Source: Sphingobium sp. CAP-1 | GTDB taxonomy: Bacteria; Pseudomonadota; Alphaproteobacteria; Sphingomonadales; Sphingomonadaceae | Reading direction: 5' to 3' | Assembly: GCF_009720145.1 (NCBI RefSeq) | Contig: NZ_CP046254.1 | Location: 1 to 64,000, forward strand | Length of the DNA stretch: 64,000 nucleotides | Part shown: positions 8,109 to 15,983 of the stretch, piece by piece | How the letters are laid out: each line of letters begins with the position of its first letter | How positions within the stretch are numbered: position 1 is the first letter of the stretch | Translations under genes and position numbers: made by a program | Notes under the pieces: generated by a model | What the model saw: only the letters and a program-made list of their open reading frames with translations | Told to the model about the DNA's origin: nothing | Databases searched by the model: none

Positions 8109-8609
8109 TGGGGACCCGGACCCGATAAGCGCGGGGACCATGGGAGACGCCGCACGATGGGGCGGATCGAGCATGGCGGTGGGAATGGCGGCGATCCCGC
8201 AGGAAGCCCACCAGGCCGACCGACATATGGACCGGCCGCGTGCGGTGATTGAGCCGCATGTTGGAGACGGGCGTGCTGACGACGGACCGGCCCGGCACGC
8301 CCGTCCCATCTGCACGAGCGAGCGCGGCACTGCATAGTCGCCGCTTCGGGCAGTAAACGCCTGCTCTTCCCGTTGAGACCTTGGCCCCTCGCCAGAGGAT
8401 GCGCATGCTTGGGCCATCGCGCTGGCGGCCGCAACCCGGGGCCAATCCGGCCGTGTTGGCGCTTGCGCGCCTGCCCGCACCACCCGGCATTGTCCCGGGT
8501 TTCCCTTGGGCTTTGCCCGGCGGTGCTGCCGCCGCTTCCTTCGATGGCCCGGAGGCTGCGCATCCGGCGGATGGGCCGCCGGCCCCAAGTGGAACGAAAG
8601 GCAAAGCTC
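8109..8609 (+). other. Long GC-rich leader of the DUF2493 gene, no gene seen
   Basis: About 500 bp without a convincing coding region on either strand; the frames that stay open look like high-GC artefacts. It holds leader block copy 2 (8390-8427) and, at 8470-8506, a CTGCCCGCACCACCC...GGGTTTCCC block shared with the ssb leader. It probably contains the promoter and structured 5' leader of the DUF2493 gene. Confidence 0.5.
8390..8427. repeat. GC-rich leader repeat block, copy 2
   Basis: Matches 2730-2766: CGCCAGAGGATGCG, variable bases, TGGGCCATCGCGCTGGCG, then GGC, GCAACCCG and CCGGCCGTG in the same order. The ends CGCCAG and CTGGCG can pair. Confidence 0.6.
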
Positions 8610-9551
8610 ATGACCAGCACTCTCTCGGCGATACTCTCCGCCCTCGAACTTGGTCATCTTGATCACACTGGCGACCTGCGCACCCTGGAGGCGCCGCCCC
8701 CCGCCGAAGCCATGGAACAAACCGTCAGCGCTGTCTGGAGCGATCTTTTCGCGCTTTTCCCCTTTAGTGCGCTCGAGCGCGACATCGAGGATCTGGGCTG
8801 GGGCCTGGTCAATCTCTTCCACCGCGCCGCCGCCAAGAAGCACCAGATGATCGACCGGCTGACGGACGAGATTCGGCTTCTGCTCGCCGAGCAGGATGGC
8901 TCGGAAGTCGCGACCGCCGACCTTGAGGACAAGATCGATCTCGCCCGCAAGATCGAACAGTCCGCCGAGGCCTATGAGACCATGCGCGACACGGCGGCCC
9001 GCCATTATCTCCACGAGACGGGCCGTTCCTGGGTGCCGGCGTCGGGCAACCGCATTTCTCTCGGCACGACCGCGGCGATAGTCGATGGCCGGTCCTATCT
9101 CCAGGCGCGGCGAGAACGGGTGCGCGATGCCAATATGGTCCATGGTACGCCCGTGATCTTCGCCGGCGGGCGGCTGCGTTTCGCCAGCGACGACGAGGCC
9201 AAGCAGTTTGCGGATAACCTGCTGCGAACGCTCAATGCCGTCCGCGAGCGGGTGGGCGACATGTATCTCGTCCATGGCGGTGACATGAAAGGCATTGAGC
9301 GCCTGGCCGCGTCTTGGGCCGAGCAGAACGGTATCCAGCAGCTGCGGTTCGGGCTCGATCGCAAGCTCGGCGATCGCGCCGGGTTCCGCCGCAATGAGCA
9401 GATGCTTTCGGTCAAGCCGCGCTACGTCATCGCCTTCCAAGGCAATGGTGTCACCGAAAGGCTGGTGATCGAGGCCAAGGCGCGCGGCATCCACGTCGTT
9501 GATCGCCGCGGACCGCTTGGCACACCGCCAGCGTCGCGACCCTGCGGCTGA
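8610..9551 (+). CDS. DUF2493 (SLOG-fold, YpsA-related) family protein
   Basis: 313 residues. The C-terminal 110 residues fit the DUF2493 domain: RVGDMYLVHGGDMKGIERLAASWAEQ with the conserved GG nucleotide loop, followed by GFRRNEQML and YVIAFQGNGVTERLV. The N-terminal half (residues 1-180) is helical and acidic. SLOG-fold proteins bind nucleotides or nucleotide-derived ligands; this DUF2493 form is common on alphaproteobacterial conjugative elements, but its role is not established. ATG 8610 follows GAAAGG at good spacing; the longer open frame upstream has shadow-like composition. Confidence 0.75.
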   Translation: MTSTLSAILSALELGHLDHTGDLRTLEAPPPAEAMEQTVSAVWSDLFALFPFSALERDIEDLGWGLVNLFHRAAAKKHQMIDRLTDEIRLLLAEQDGSEVATADLEDKIDLARKIEQSAEAYETMRDTAARHYLHETGRSWVPASGNRISLGTTAAIVDGRSYLQARRERVRDANMVHGTPVIFAGGRLRFASDDEAKQFADNLLRTLNAVRERVGDMYLVHGGDMKGIERLAASWAEQNGIQQLRFGLDRKLGDRAGFRRNEQMLSVKPRYVIAFQGNGVTERLVIEAKARGIHVVDRRGPLGTPPASRPCG

Positions 9552-9660
9552 TCCGCCGCGCCGGCCGCTTTGGCGGCCGGCTTACCCCGTTTCGAAATGC
9601 TGCGATGCCGGAGGGGAGGAGGGCAGGGCGGATGCGTCCCGTTTCCCGGAGGTTTGCATC

Positions 9661-10296
9661 ATGTTCATGCCCGATCACTCCACAGCGCGCGCGCTCCTTG
9701 CCTTTCGCGCGGCGCATGGCCGCCGCTGGAAAGCGAAGCTGCTATTCTTGTGGTCGACCGGCCGCGACGTCGAAGAGGCCAATGGCGCCTGCCTGCGCCA
9801 GTTGCGCAACCAAGGCGGCCCGGCATGGCTCGGCCAGCTGTCGCCACGCCGCTGGCGCGCGATCGAGAGATTGGCGGAGCCCGGCGATCGGCAGACCGCC
9901 TCGATCTTCCTTGATCGCGCGCGCGAGTTTCACGAAGGGGCACGCTTTGGAGCCACCGTTGCTCTTGCTCCCGCGCTGCACCTGCTGGCGATATCCTGCG
10001 AGCTGGGGCTCAAAGCCTATCTTATGAGCCGGGGCTGGTCGCACGATGAGGTCGCGCGCGATATTCGTCACGACCTCATCGCCGCCTTCGACGAAGCGCG
10101 GCGGCTTGGCCTCCTGTCCCCGGGCCGCATTCTCGTCGATTTGCTTACAAGCCTCGGTCCCGCCTATGCCGGGCATCGTATCGACGCGCTGGTGGCGGAT
10201 GGTTATGTTTGCGATTTCGCGGCCGGGCTGCGCGCGATGGGCTCGCTCCTCGATGCCGTGGCGGCCGGACTGAGCCTGCCGATGCCGACGCCGTAA
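9661..10296 (+). CDS. HEPN-like domain protein with conserved mobile-element N-terminus
   Basis: 211 residues. Residues 1-60 (ALLAFRAAHGRRWKAKLLFLW, QLRNQGGPAWLGQLSP) resemble a short protein that is usually free-standing on alphaproteobacterial and other conjugative elements. The rest is helical, and LLAISCELGLKAYLMSRG followed by IRHDLIAAFDEARRLGL resembles HEPN/AbiV-type domains. It therefore looks like a fusion. HEPN domains are often RNases of toxin or Abi systems, but I see no clear catalytic RxxxxH motif. ATG 9661 has GGAGG about 9 nt upstream. The function is unknown and the domain call is tentative. Confidence 0.55.
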   Translation: MFMPDHSTARALLAFRAAHGRRWKAKLLFLWSTGRDVEEANGACLRQLRNQGGPAWLGQLSPRRWRAIERLAEPGDRQTASIFLDRAREFHEGARFGATVALAPALHLLAISCELGLKAYLMSRGWSHDEVARDIRHDLIAAFDEARRLGLLSPGRILVDLLTSLGPAYAGHRIDALVADGYVCDFAAGLRAMGSLLDAVAAGLSLPMPTP

Positions 10297-10729
10297 CTGC
10301 GCCTTCTTGCCCGTCCCCTAGCATGAGCATGCCATGGTTTGGGTTCCGCCGGACGGCGGCGCGGGACATGGTCCGTTCAGCCGCGCGGCTTGGGCGTCGG
10401 GCGGGGCAAAGTCGAGCTTAAGGTTCGCCAAGGCGTTGGACCGGCGTGGCCCTATAGGTCGGGAATGCCTGTGATCACCATGGAGGGGTTCCTGGCACGG
10501 CCAAGCGACGAGCCGTCCTTCTCCTCATCTGACCCCTAAGTCGTCCGCCCGGCCCATCCAACCCGCGATCCTTCGGGCCGAGTTGCCGTGTCCCACGGCT
10601 GCCCGCACCACCCCTTGTCTCGGGGTTTCCCGGCGCTGCGCCTGCCGGTGGATGATCCGACCGGCCCGCCTTGGCCGGGGATCAGTCGAAGGGACGGTCC
10701 CTTGGACCCAGTTCGAAGGAACTCCAGCC
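10297..10729 (+). promoter_or_regulatory. Long ssb leader with palindrome
   Basis: About 430 bp without a gene. A block at 10598-10632 (CTGCCCGCACCACCC, then GGGGTTTCCC) matches 8470-8506 in the DUF2493 leader. A perfect palindrome AAGGGACGGTCCCTT lies at 10689-10703, 26 bp before the ssb start, placed like an operator. Both features suggest shared control of these maintenance genes. Confidence 0.5.
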
Positions 10730-11137
10730 ATGCAGAATCTCGTCATCCTCGCCGGCAATGTCGGCGCCACGCCCGAAGCCCGCACCACCCAGGGCGGCAC
10801 CCGTATCACGCATTTCAGCCTGGCCACCTCGCGCCCGAAGCGCGACAGCAACGGCAAGATCCTCCGCGACGACAACAACCGCCGGCTCGAGGATACCGAA
10901 TGGCACCGGATCACCTGCTTCAACGGGGTCGGCAAGACGGTCGAGCAGTATGTCGACAAAGGCATGAAGGTCATGGTCCGAGGCCGCATTCACTACACCC
11001 GCTGGACCGACAGCGAGAATATCGAGCGCTACGGCGTCGAGATCATCGCCGATGAGGTGACTTTCCTCACCCGCGCCAAGGCGAACGACAATGCGGGCGG
11101 CGGCCACGAGCCTGAGGATGATGAAATCCCATTCTGA
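10730..11137 (+). CDS. ssb: Single-stranded DNA-binding protein
   Basis: 135 residues with an OB fold: MQNLVILAGNVGATPEARTT, the TRITHFSLATS strand, EWHRITCFNGVGKTVEQYV and GRIHYTRWTD. The acidic tail ends EDDEIPF, the usual partner-docking tip. Mobile-element SSBs protect the single strand entering a recipient and support SOS and replication proteins. ATG 10730 has GAAGGA about 9 nt upstream; the longer open frame is non-homologous leader. Followed at once by a strong terminator. Confidence 0.93.
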   Translation: MQNLVILAGNVGATPEARTTQGGTRITHFSLATSRPKRDSNGKILRDDNNRRLEDTEWHRITCFNGVGKTVEQYVDKGMKVMVRGRIHYTRWTDSENIERYGVEIIADEVTFLTRAKANDNAGGGHEPEDDEIPF

Positions 11138-11150
11138 AATCTGTCCCCTC

Positions 11151-11183
11151 AGGCCCGGCGGCCTCGCCGCCGGGCCTCCTTTT
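11151..11183 (+). terminator. Rho-independent terminator after ssb
   Basis: A perfect 12-bp stem (AGGCCCGGCGGC with GCCGCCGGGCCT) and 3-nt loop, followed by CCTTTT. It lies 13 bp after the ssb stop and before the convergent nuclease gene. Confidence 0.85.
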
Positions 11184-11212
11184 CTGCTCAGGCGGGAAAG
11201 GAGGCAAACGGA

Positions 11213-11683
11213 TCAGCGGGATCGGCATCGCCCTTGGGCATAGCGATCCCAGCGCAGCACGGTGCCGGTGCGGATCATGGCGCAGCTCAGATCGCCGAAA
11301 GAGGGCGCCGCGCACCAGGCGCCGGTCCTGTTGCCGCGCGCATTGCCGGTTGAAAGGCAGCGCATGGTGGGACCATCGACTAGAATGTGGCCCGTGCTGG
11401 TCCGCCCCTGTGCGCCGCCGAGCAGATTAACAAGAGCGTCACGGGCGGCCAGAGCGCTTGCCTCGGGGCAGGGCTGACCTGGCCGGCAACTCCCGTCCAT
11501 CTCTCGGGCCGCAATTCCGGCGAGACGGACATGCACACCTTCGCGGCACCAGATCGGCCCGTCTCCATCCCAGACGCGGGTCGGTGTGCAGGTGAAGACC
11601 TGGCCATCGGGAATGACGGTGGCGGCAAGCAGGAGTGCGAACAGCATCGCGGCGACGCTAGCCCAGCGGCTCGTGCTTGTCAT
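11213..11683 (-). CDS. Exported SNase-like (thermonuclease family) nuclease
   Basis: 156 residues. The N-terminus (MTSTSRWASVAAMLFALLLAA) is a signal peptide or single membrane anchor. The SNase OB-fold follows: TRVWDGDGPIWCREGVHVRLAGIAAREMDG, where WDGDG holds the metal-binding aspartates and VRLAGIAARE the catalytic arginine and glutamate region, then a second arginine context. Small SNase-like proteins of this kind are frequent on alphaproteobacterial conjugative elements. The start at 11683 is chosen because the upstream frame lacks nuclease or signal features. Predicted location is periplasm or outside the cell. Convergent with ssb. Confidence 0.75.
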   Translation of the reverse strand: MTSTSRWASVAAMLFALLLAATVIPDGQVFTCTPTRVWDGDGPIWCREGVHVRLAGIAAREMDGSCRPGQPCPEASALAARDALVNLLGGAQGRTSTGHILVDGPTMRCLSTGNARGNRTGAWCAAPSFGDLSCAMIRTGTVLRWDRYAQGRCRSR

Positions 11684-11851
11684 GGGTCTGCCATCAGTCA
11701 GACCGGCGGGGCGGGGTGACCGCCGAGCAAAAGTCGGCGGGATCATGGGGCCTGGCCGGCGGGTCCACCCGCTCTCAATCAGGCGCAATCCTTGGTCCGA
11801 CCAGCGGCCTATTGCGATCAACCCGCAAGGGGTCCGGTCGCTGCGCTACGG

Positions 11852-11874
11852 CTTTTTGGGCTGTGCCAAAAAAG
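11852..11874 (+). promoter_or_regulatory. Hairpin in leader of the 54-aa ORF
   Basis: CTTTTTGG and CCAAAAAAG flank a 6-nt loop about 80 bp before the small ORF at 11952. It could be a terminator or attenuator; no T-run follows. Confidence 0.3.
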
Positions 11875-11951
11875 TGATCACGGCCGCCGGCCGGACACAT
11901 CGGGCGCCAGTCGAGCGGGACGGACCCGCCGGCGCGCAAAGGAGCCCCGAC

Positions 11952-12116
11952 ATGTTCACCGACATTGCAACCGCTCGTCGTCACGCCTTCAGCCTCTCGC
12001 GCAGCCTCATGGTGGTCACCTTCGTCATCGCGATCGGGCAGCAATATGGGGTCATCACCGCGGAGGATGCGGACGGCAGCGTTGCCTTGGTGGCCGAATA
12101 TGATCCATTCGCCTGA
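11952..12116 (+). CDS. Small hypothetical protein, 54 aa
   Basis: 54 residues, MFTDIATARRHAFSLSRSLM then VVTFVIAIGQQYGVIT and an acidic tail. The middle is hydrophobic (about 16 residues), so it may associate with the membrane. GGAG lies 8 nt before the ATG, and a long leader with a GCGGG/CCCGC palindrome precedes it, like the other small genes here. No family recognised. Confidence 0.5.
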   Translation: MFTDIATARRHAFSLSRSLMVVTFVIAIGQQYGVITAEDADGSVALVAEYDPFA

Positions 12117-12209
12117 TGGCTCCTCCGGGAGCCTAAGGCCCCCGGTTCTGCCATGGAGGGCGTGTCATTGATTCAACGAAAATAAAGACAGCAGCGCTAC
12201 GCATTTGGC

Positions 12210-12731
12210 ATGGATGAAGGTGCGCCAATCGAAATTGCCAACGATGATCCCTTGTGGAACCAGGCGATCCAAGATGTGAACGCGTGGCGAGGCGCGTGTT
12301 TGCAGCATTTCTCGGCGGCTGAAGCGGCCGTCACCGAAACGCTGCTCCTTCTCAAGGCCATTCCGGGTCGAGGGGAGACAGTACGGCTGCGGCATTTGAT
12401 CGGTCAGCGGTTCGATGACCTCAGCAAACTTATCGAGGCAGAAGGCGCTTTCGCTCAAGAAGGCAAGGCGGCCGCCAAGGCCCTTTCGGATCTCCGCACG
12501 CTCGAGGGCCTACGGTCGTTTCTTGCCCATGGTCAGGCCAAGATCGCGCTCGAGCGAACCGGAAAATGGATCGTGATCTTGCGCCATGTCTCGATCCGCG
12601 GGCAGCAGGCTGAACGTCTGATGCTGCTTTTCGAGCAAGCCGAAGCCGAAGAAAGGCTCGCCGATCTGAAGCGCAAAAGCCAGAAGCTGTGCTCTGTTCT
12701 CGGCAATTTCCGGCGAACCGTGAAGAGCTGA
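12210..12731 (+). CDS. Hypothetical helical protein, 173 aa
   Basis: 173 residues, predicted almost all helical. Residues about 95-115 (LEGLRSFLAHGQAKI) contain R-S-F-L-A-H, an RxxxxH pattern like the catalytic motif of HEPN RNases, after a four-helix-like start. The ribosome-binding site is poor and the start is not certain. It converges on the GIY-YIG gene and sits beside the SNF2/PLD operon, so a toxin-like or accessory role is possible. No confident family assignment. Confidence 0.5.
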   Translation: MDEGAPIEIANDDPLWNQAIQDVNAWRGACLQHFSAAEAAVTETLLLLKAIPGRGETVRLRHLIGQRFDDLSKLIEAEGAFAQEGKAAAKALSDLRTLEGLRSFLAHGQAKIALERTGKWIVILRHVSIRGQQAERLMLLFEQAEAEERLADLKRKSQKLCSVLGNFRRTVKS

Positions 12732-12837
12732 ACGGGCGGCTCCGGCGATGCCGGATCGGGCTCTAGGCTTCGCCCTGAGCCTTGGATTTCCAAGTCTCAG
12801 CCCATTCGGGTGACGATCCCTGCCGCTCGGTTCCCGC

Positions 12838-13383
12838 CTAACGCGCAAGAGATTGCCAACGCTCTGCCTGCCGATTGACGGCCAAGTGCTTTTCAGGCGG
12901 CCATTCAATCGTCGCCAGAAAGGCATTGAGCTGATCTATAGGCTCAGCGGCGCTGAGCACGCGGGCATCATTCCAACGCTTCGCATCTGCAGGCGCCGCT
13001 GCCAGGACATTGGCTTCAAGCGAAAGCAGCTCCGCCCGAGAAAGGCCAGGAAGCGCAATCGCTACCGCACGGCAATGTTCCCTGACGAAGAGACGGCGCA
13101 ATTCCTTGGCGATTTTGCCATCCCTCGGGCAGGAGGCCGCTGCCTTGCGAGCGTGAAACATCCGGCCAGCATTGTAGACGGTCGAAAATTTGTGGCTGTT
13201 GTTATCACCGCCCACATGGCGCTTTAAAATCCTGTCGGTCAGGCATTTGGCGGTAATGCCGATGTAGCGCGCATGGCCCTCATGATCGTAGAGCGCGTAT
13301 ATGCCCTGGCCCTGCGGAACCGTCTCAAGGCGGGCGGGCGCCGTCTCCAGCAATTGGGTGAGGATCGATGTTGGATCGTACAT
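12838..13383 (-). CDS. GIY-YIG domain protein
   Basis: 181 residues. The GIY-YIG core is visible as GQGIYALYDHEGHARYIGIT (about residues 25-45), then LTDRILKRHVGGDNNSHKF. These domains are usually nucleases; the YIG becomes YIGIT and a downstream arginine follows as expected. The C-terminal half (LSRAELLSLEANVLAAAP) is not assigned. It lies 131 bp downstream of the PLD gene on the same strand, so it could be the last cistron of that operon or an independent gene. No clear Shine-Dalgarno sequence. Confidence 0.7.
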   Translation of the reverse strand: MYDPTSILTQLLETAPARLETVPQGQGIYALYDHEGHARYIGITAKCLTDRILKRHVGGDNNSHKFSTVYNAGRMFHARKAAASCPRDGKIAKELRRLFVREHCRAVAIALPGLSRAELLSLEANVLAAAPADAKRWNDARVLSAAEPIDQLNAFLATIEWPPEKHLAVNRQAERWQSLAR

Positions 13384-13514
13384 AGTCTGTCGCTGAAATC
13401 AGATGAGGCGGCGCGCTTCAAGTGTCCCAAATGCCGTCGTGATCTGGAACGGTCAGTCCGGACGGGTGTTCACCTTGGCCTCCGCGATCGCCACCCGTAG
13501 GTGACGACACGCCT

Positions 13515-15983
13515 TCAGCCTGTTTGGATCTGCTGGCTGAGCTGGCTGTAATGACCCAGCAGACGCTCGGTTTCTTCTGGATCAATGCCAAGCGCACCGT
13601 CCAGCTTGCGGACGAAATCCTGTTCGGCGGTGGCGTCAAGCGGGGGCCAGCTTTGGGTGGTCTTCCAGATGGCGACCGTGCTGCGGGTCACGAATGCCGC
13701 AAGCTGCGTTTGCTTGCTGCCGTCGGCCGCCATCACCGAGCGGGCAAGGGCCCAACGGCTCAATACGATCAGAGCGAAACAGTCATAGGGCAGCTCGGTT
13801 TGATGCTGCCCGATAGAGATACGGGATAGCAGCGCTGCTTCCGATCGGCTGCCCAGCCACAGCCGTTGAAGGATGCGCCCGGCGCGAACGACGAAGGCAC
13901 GTTCACGATCGTGCTGCTTGGGAACGAGGTCGAGCGCGAAGAGCTCGTCGCGCTGATCGCCATCCTTGATCTGGAGGGGACGGCGGCAGGCCTCGACCAT
14001 CAACCGAAGGATGAAACAGACTTCGGCCGTGAGTTTGCGTGGCGGAGGCGTCTCTTCGCTGGCTAGGCGGGCAATATAGGCCTCGAAGCTATCCAGGGCC
14101 TTCAAAATGTCGAGGCTTTGCCTCTCGGCTTCATCGCGGCGGTAAACCCGTGGCTCTCGCGCAGGCGGATTGCCGTCTTCGCTACCCGATGGATCCTCTA
14201 AGCGGTTGCGATGATCCGGGCCGGGATCATCCTCGCTTTGCGGCATCTCGTCGGTGTAGAGCGTATCGTCGTCGGCATCATCACCCTCTTTTTGCTGGGG
14301 CTGGTTGATCCCACGCAAGATGATCCTGAGGAGATTGACCGCGTCCGGATCATCGAAATTGAGCCGCCCGCTGTCGCCCGTCGCCGGCACACTTGCTGCC
14401 ATTGCCGTTCGGAAAGCTTCCGGGCTATCATAATCATAGACCTCGTGCTCGGCATCGCTGCCGCTGCTCTTCGTTCTTGCCCGTCCCGCCGACGTGGCAG
14501 GTGTCACCGCTTTTCGTCGGCCCTGCGGCGTCTCGGAAAATATGATGGCGGCCAGATTTGCCAGTTCAAGAAAGTCGCCATCCTCCAGTTCGACCTTCGC
14601 AAAGGCTGAGCGCAGGCGCTTGTCGCCCATGCCAGGCGCGGCATGGGTCAAGCTGACCTCATCGTTGACGATGACGGCGCTGGTCAGCGTTCCATCGGCC
14701 AATCGCACCCGCGCGATCAGAGGAGGGCGGGGCTTGCTGGGTAGCTCGACTGACCGGCCACGGCTGCGGGTCGAATGGAATGGAAATTCACCCTCTGCAA
14801 TGACGAGGGTGGCACCGTCCGGCTCCGTAATGCGGTTCGAGGGTGTCCATCGGATGGTGTTGCCGGCGGCTTCCAACGTTCCAGGAGGGATGCCCGCGTC
14901 GGACTTGGTATCGGTCAGTTGCTTGGTTTGCGGATATAGATCCTTACGATCAATCGGCACCGAAATATCCAGACCTAGAGCGCCTAGGCCGGTGCCCGCC
15001 TTGAGCCGGCGATAGATCGAACACTCCGCGTTGCGGGCCGCTTTGTCGGCGAGGCCAAGGGCATCATCTGAGCAATTCGCGCTACCGTAAACGAGATGAT
15101 CCCAGTGCTCGGTCTGGATGAGCAAAGCCTTGGCATGGATGAAGCGCGCGCGGTCATTACCATCGAAGATGCTTGCGAACCGGGCATCGGGTATGAGCGG
15201 CAACCCATCGAGTGGGAATTCGGGCCGGTGGGCGCTGAGCGCGATAATGATTTCCTGGGGGCGCATGGCATCGATCAGGCCGAGCAACCCGTCGAGATTT
15301 GCGTCCCAGTAAGGGGACATGACGATGAGCCGGGTTACGGGCACGGTGCCGACAAGCCCAGCGAGGCGCATGAGGATGCCAGCCTCGCCATTTCCGGCTT
15401 CGCACAGCAAATCGACAAGCGAGCCATCGCCTAGCGCGAGCGGCGCGTCATTGGCGTCTATCTCAAACAGCCAGGCCGCATCGCGTTCGATCAGATCAAG
15501 CTTGCGCTTCATCGCTTCAAGTCCAGCGTCCTTCAACCAGGGCGCGACATAGTCGAAGGCCTTGCGGATCAGCTGGCGACTGGCGTTCGCATCCTCATCG
15601 TCGCGTTTGCGCCACCATTCGATTTGACCGACGATCTCCCGGTTGCGTCCCCAACCCGCTGCCGTCGCATTGGCTGAACCGATGATCACGCAACCGGCAT
15701 CGCTGCCCAAGCGGATGCTGACTTTCGGATGGAAGGCGCCGGGCACGGAAATCGGCAGCAGGGCATAGGCTGAGCCCGCTCGCGCAAAGGATTCCGGTGT
15801 CTGCGCGATCGCGCGCTGCAGCATGTTGGCATCGGCCATGAGGATGTTGTTGTCGCAGCCATAGCTGCGCAGCCGATGATGGAGCGATCCATCATAGAAT
15901 GCCGCGTCTACAGAGTAGGTCGTTGTGATCGATGTATGGAATCCGGTCCGCGCCAGATCCTTAAAGAGGCTGATTCTGTTCAA
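13515..15983 (-). CDS. Phospholipase D-family (HKD) protein, last core gene of the SNF2 operon
   Basis: 822 residues with two HKD-type motifs: HPKVSIRLG...GSANATAAG (about residues 85-110) and FIHAKALLI...GSANCSDDALG (about residues 280-305). In both, HxK and the later GSAN are present, so a two-motif PLD active site is likely. The C-terminal half (residues 400-822) is acidic in the middle and otherwise unassigned. PLD-family proteins next to SNF2 helicases are nucleases or effectors in several phage defence systems. It overlaps the upstream gene by 23 bp, which supports coupled translation. Confidence 0.8.
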   Translation of the reverse strand: MNRISLFKDLARTGFHTSITTTYSVDAAFYDGSLHHRLRSYGCDNNILMADANMLQRAIAQTPESFARAGSAYALLPISVPGAFHPKVSIRLGSDAGCVIIGSANATAAGWGRNREIVGQIEWWRKRDDEDANASRQLIRKAFDYVAPWLKDAGLEAMKRKLDLIERDAAWLFEIDANDAPLALGDGSLVDLLCEAGNGEAGILMRLAGLVGTVPVTRLIVMSPYWDANLDGLLGLIDAMRPQEIIIALSAHRPEFPLDGLPLIPDARFASIFDGNDRARFIHAKALLIQTEHWDHLVYGSANCSDDALGLADKAARNAECSIYRRLKAGTGLGALGLDISVPIDRKDLYPQTKQLTDTKSDAGIPPGTLEAAGNTIRWTPSNRITEPDGATLVIAEGEFPFHSTRSRGRSVELPSKPRPPLIARVRLADGTLTSAVIVNDEVSLTHAAPGMGDKRLRSAFAKVELEDGDFLELANLAAIIFSETPQGRRKAVTPATSAGRARTKSSGSDAEHEVYDYDSPEAFRTAMAASVPATGDSGRLNFDDPDAVNLLRIILRGINQPQQKEGDDADDDTLYTDEMPQSEDDPGPDHRNRLEDPSGSEDGNPPAREPRVYRRDEAERQSLDILKALDSFEAYIARLASEETPPPRKLTAEVCFILRLMVEACRRPLQIKDGDQRDELFALDLVPKQHDRERAFVVRAGRILQRLWLGSRSEAALLSRISIGQHQTELPYDCFALIVLSRWALARSVMAADGSKQTQLAAFVTRSTVAIWKTTQSWPPLDATAEQDFVRKLDGALGIDPEETERLLGHYSQLSQQIQTG

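Noticed and set aside
8140..8337. A 65-codon frame in the DUF2493 leader
   Set aside because: No ribosome-binding site and a biased composition; the leader is better explained as regulatory DNA.
7791..9494. A 567-codon open frame on the minus strand over the ParB-like and DUF2493 genes
   Set aside because: Composition is typical of antisense frames in GC-rich DNA (histidine, arginine and proline runs, no domain), and it crosses two real plus-strand genes.
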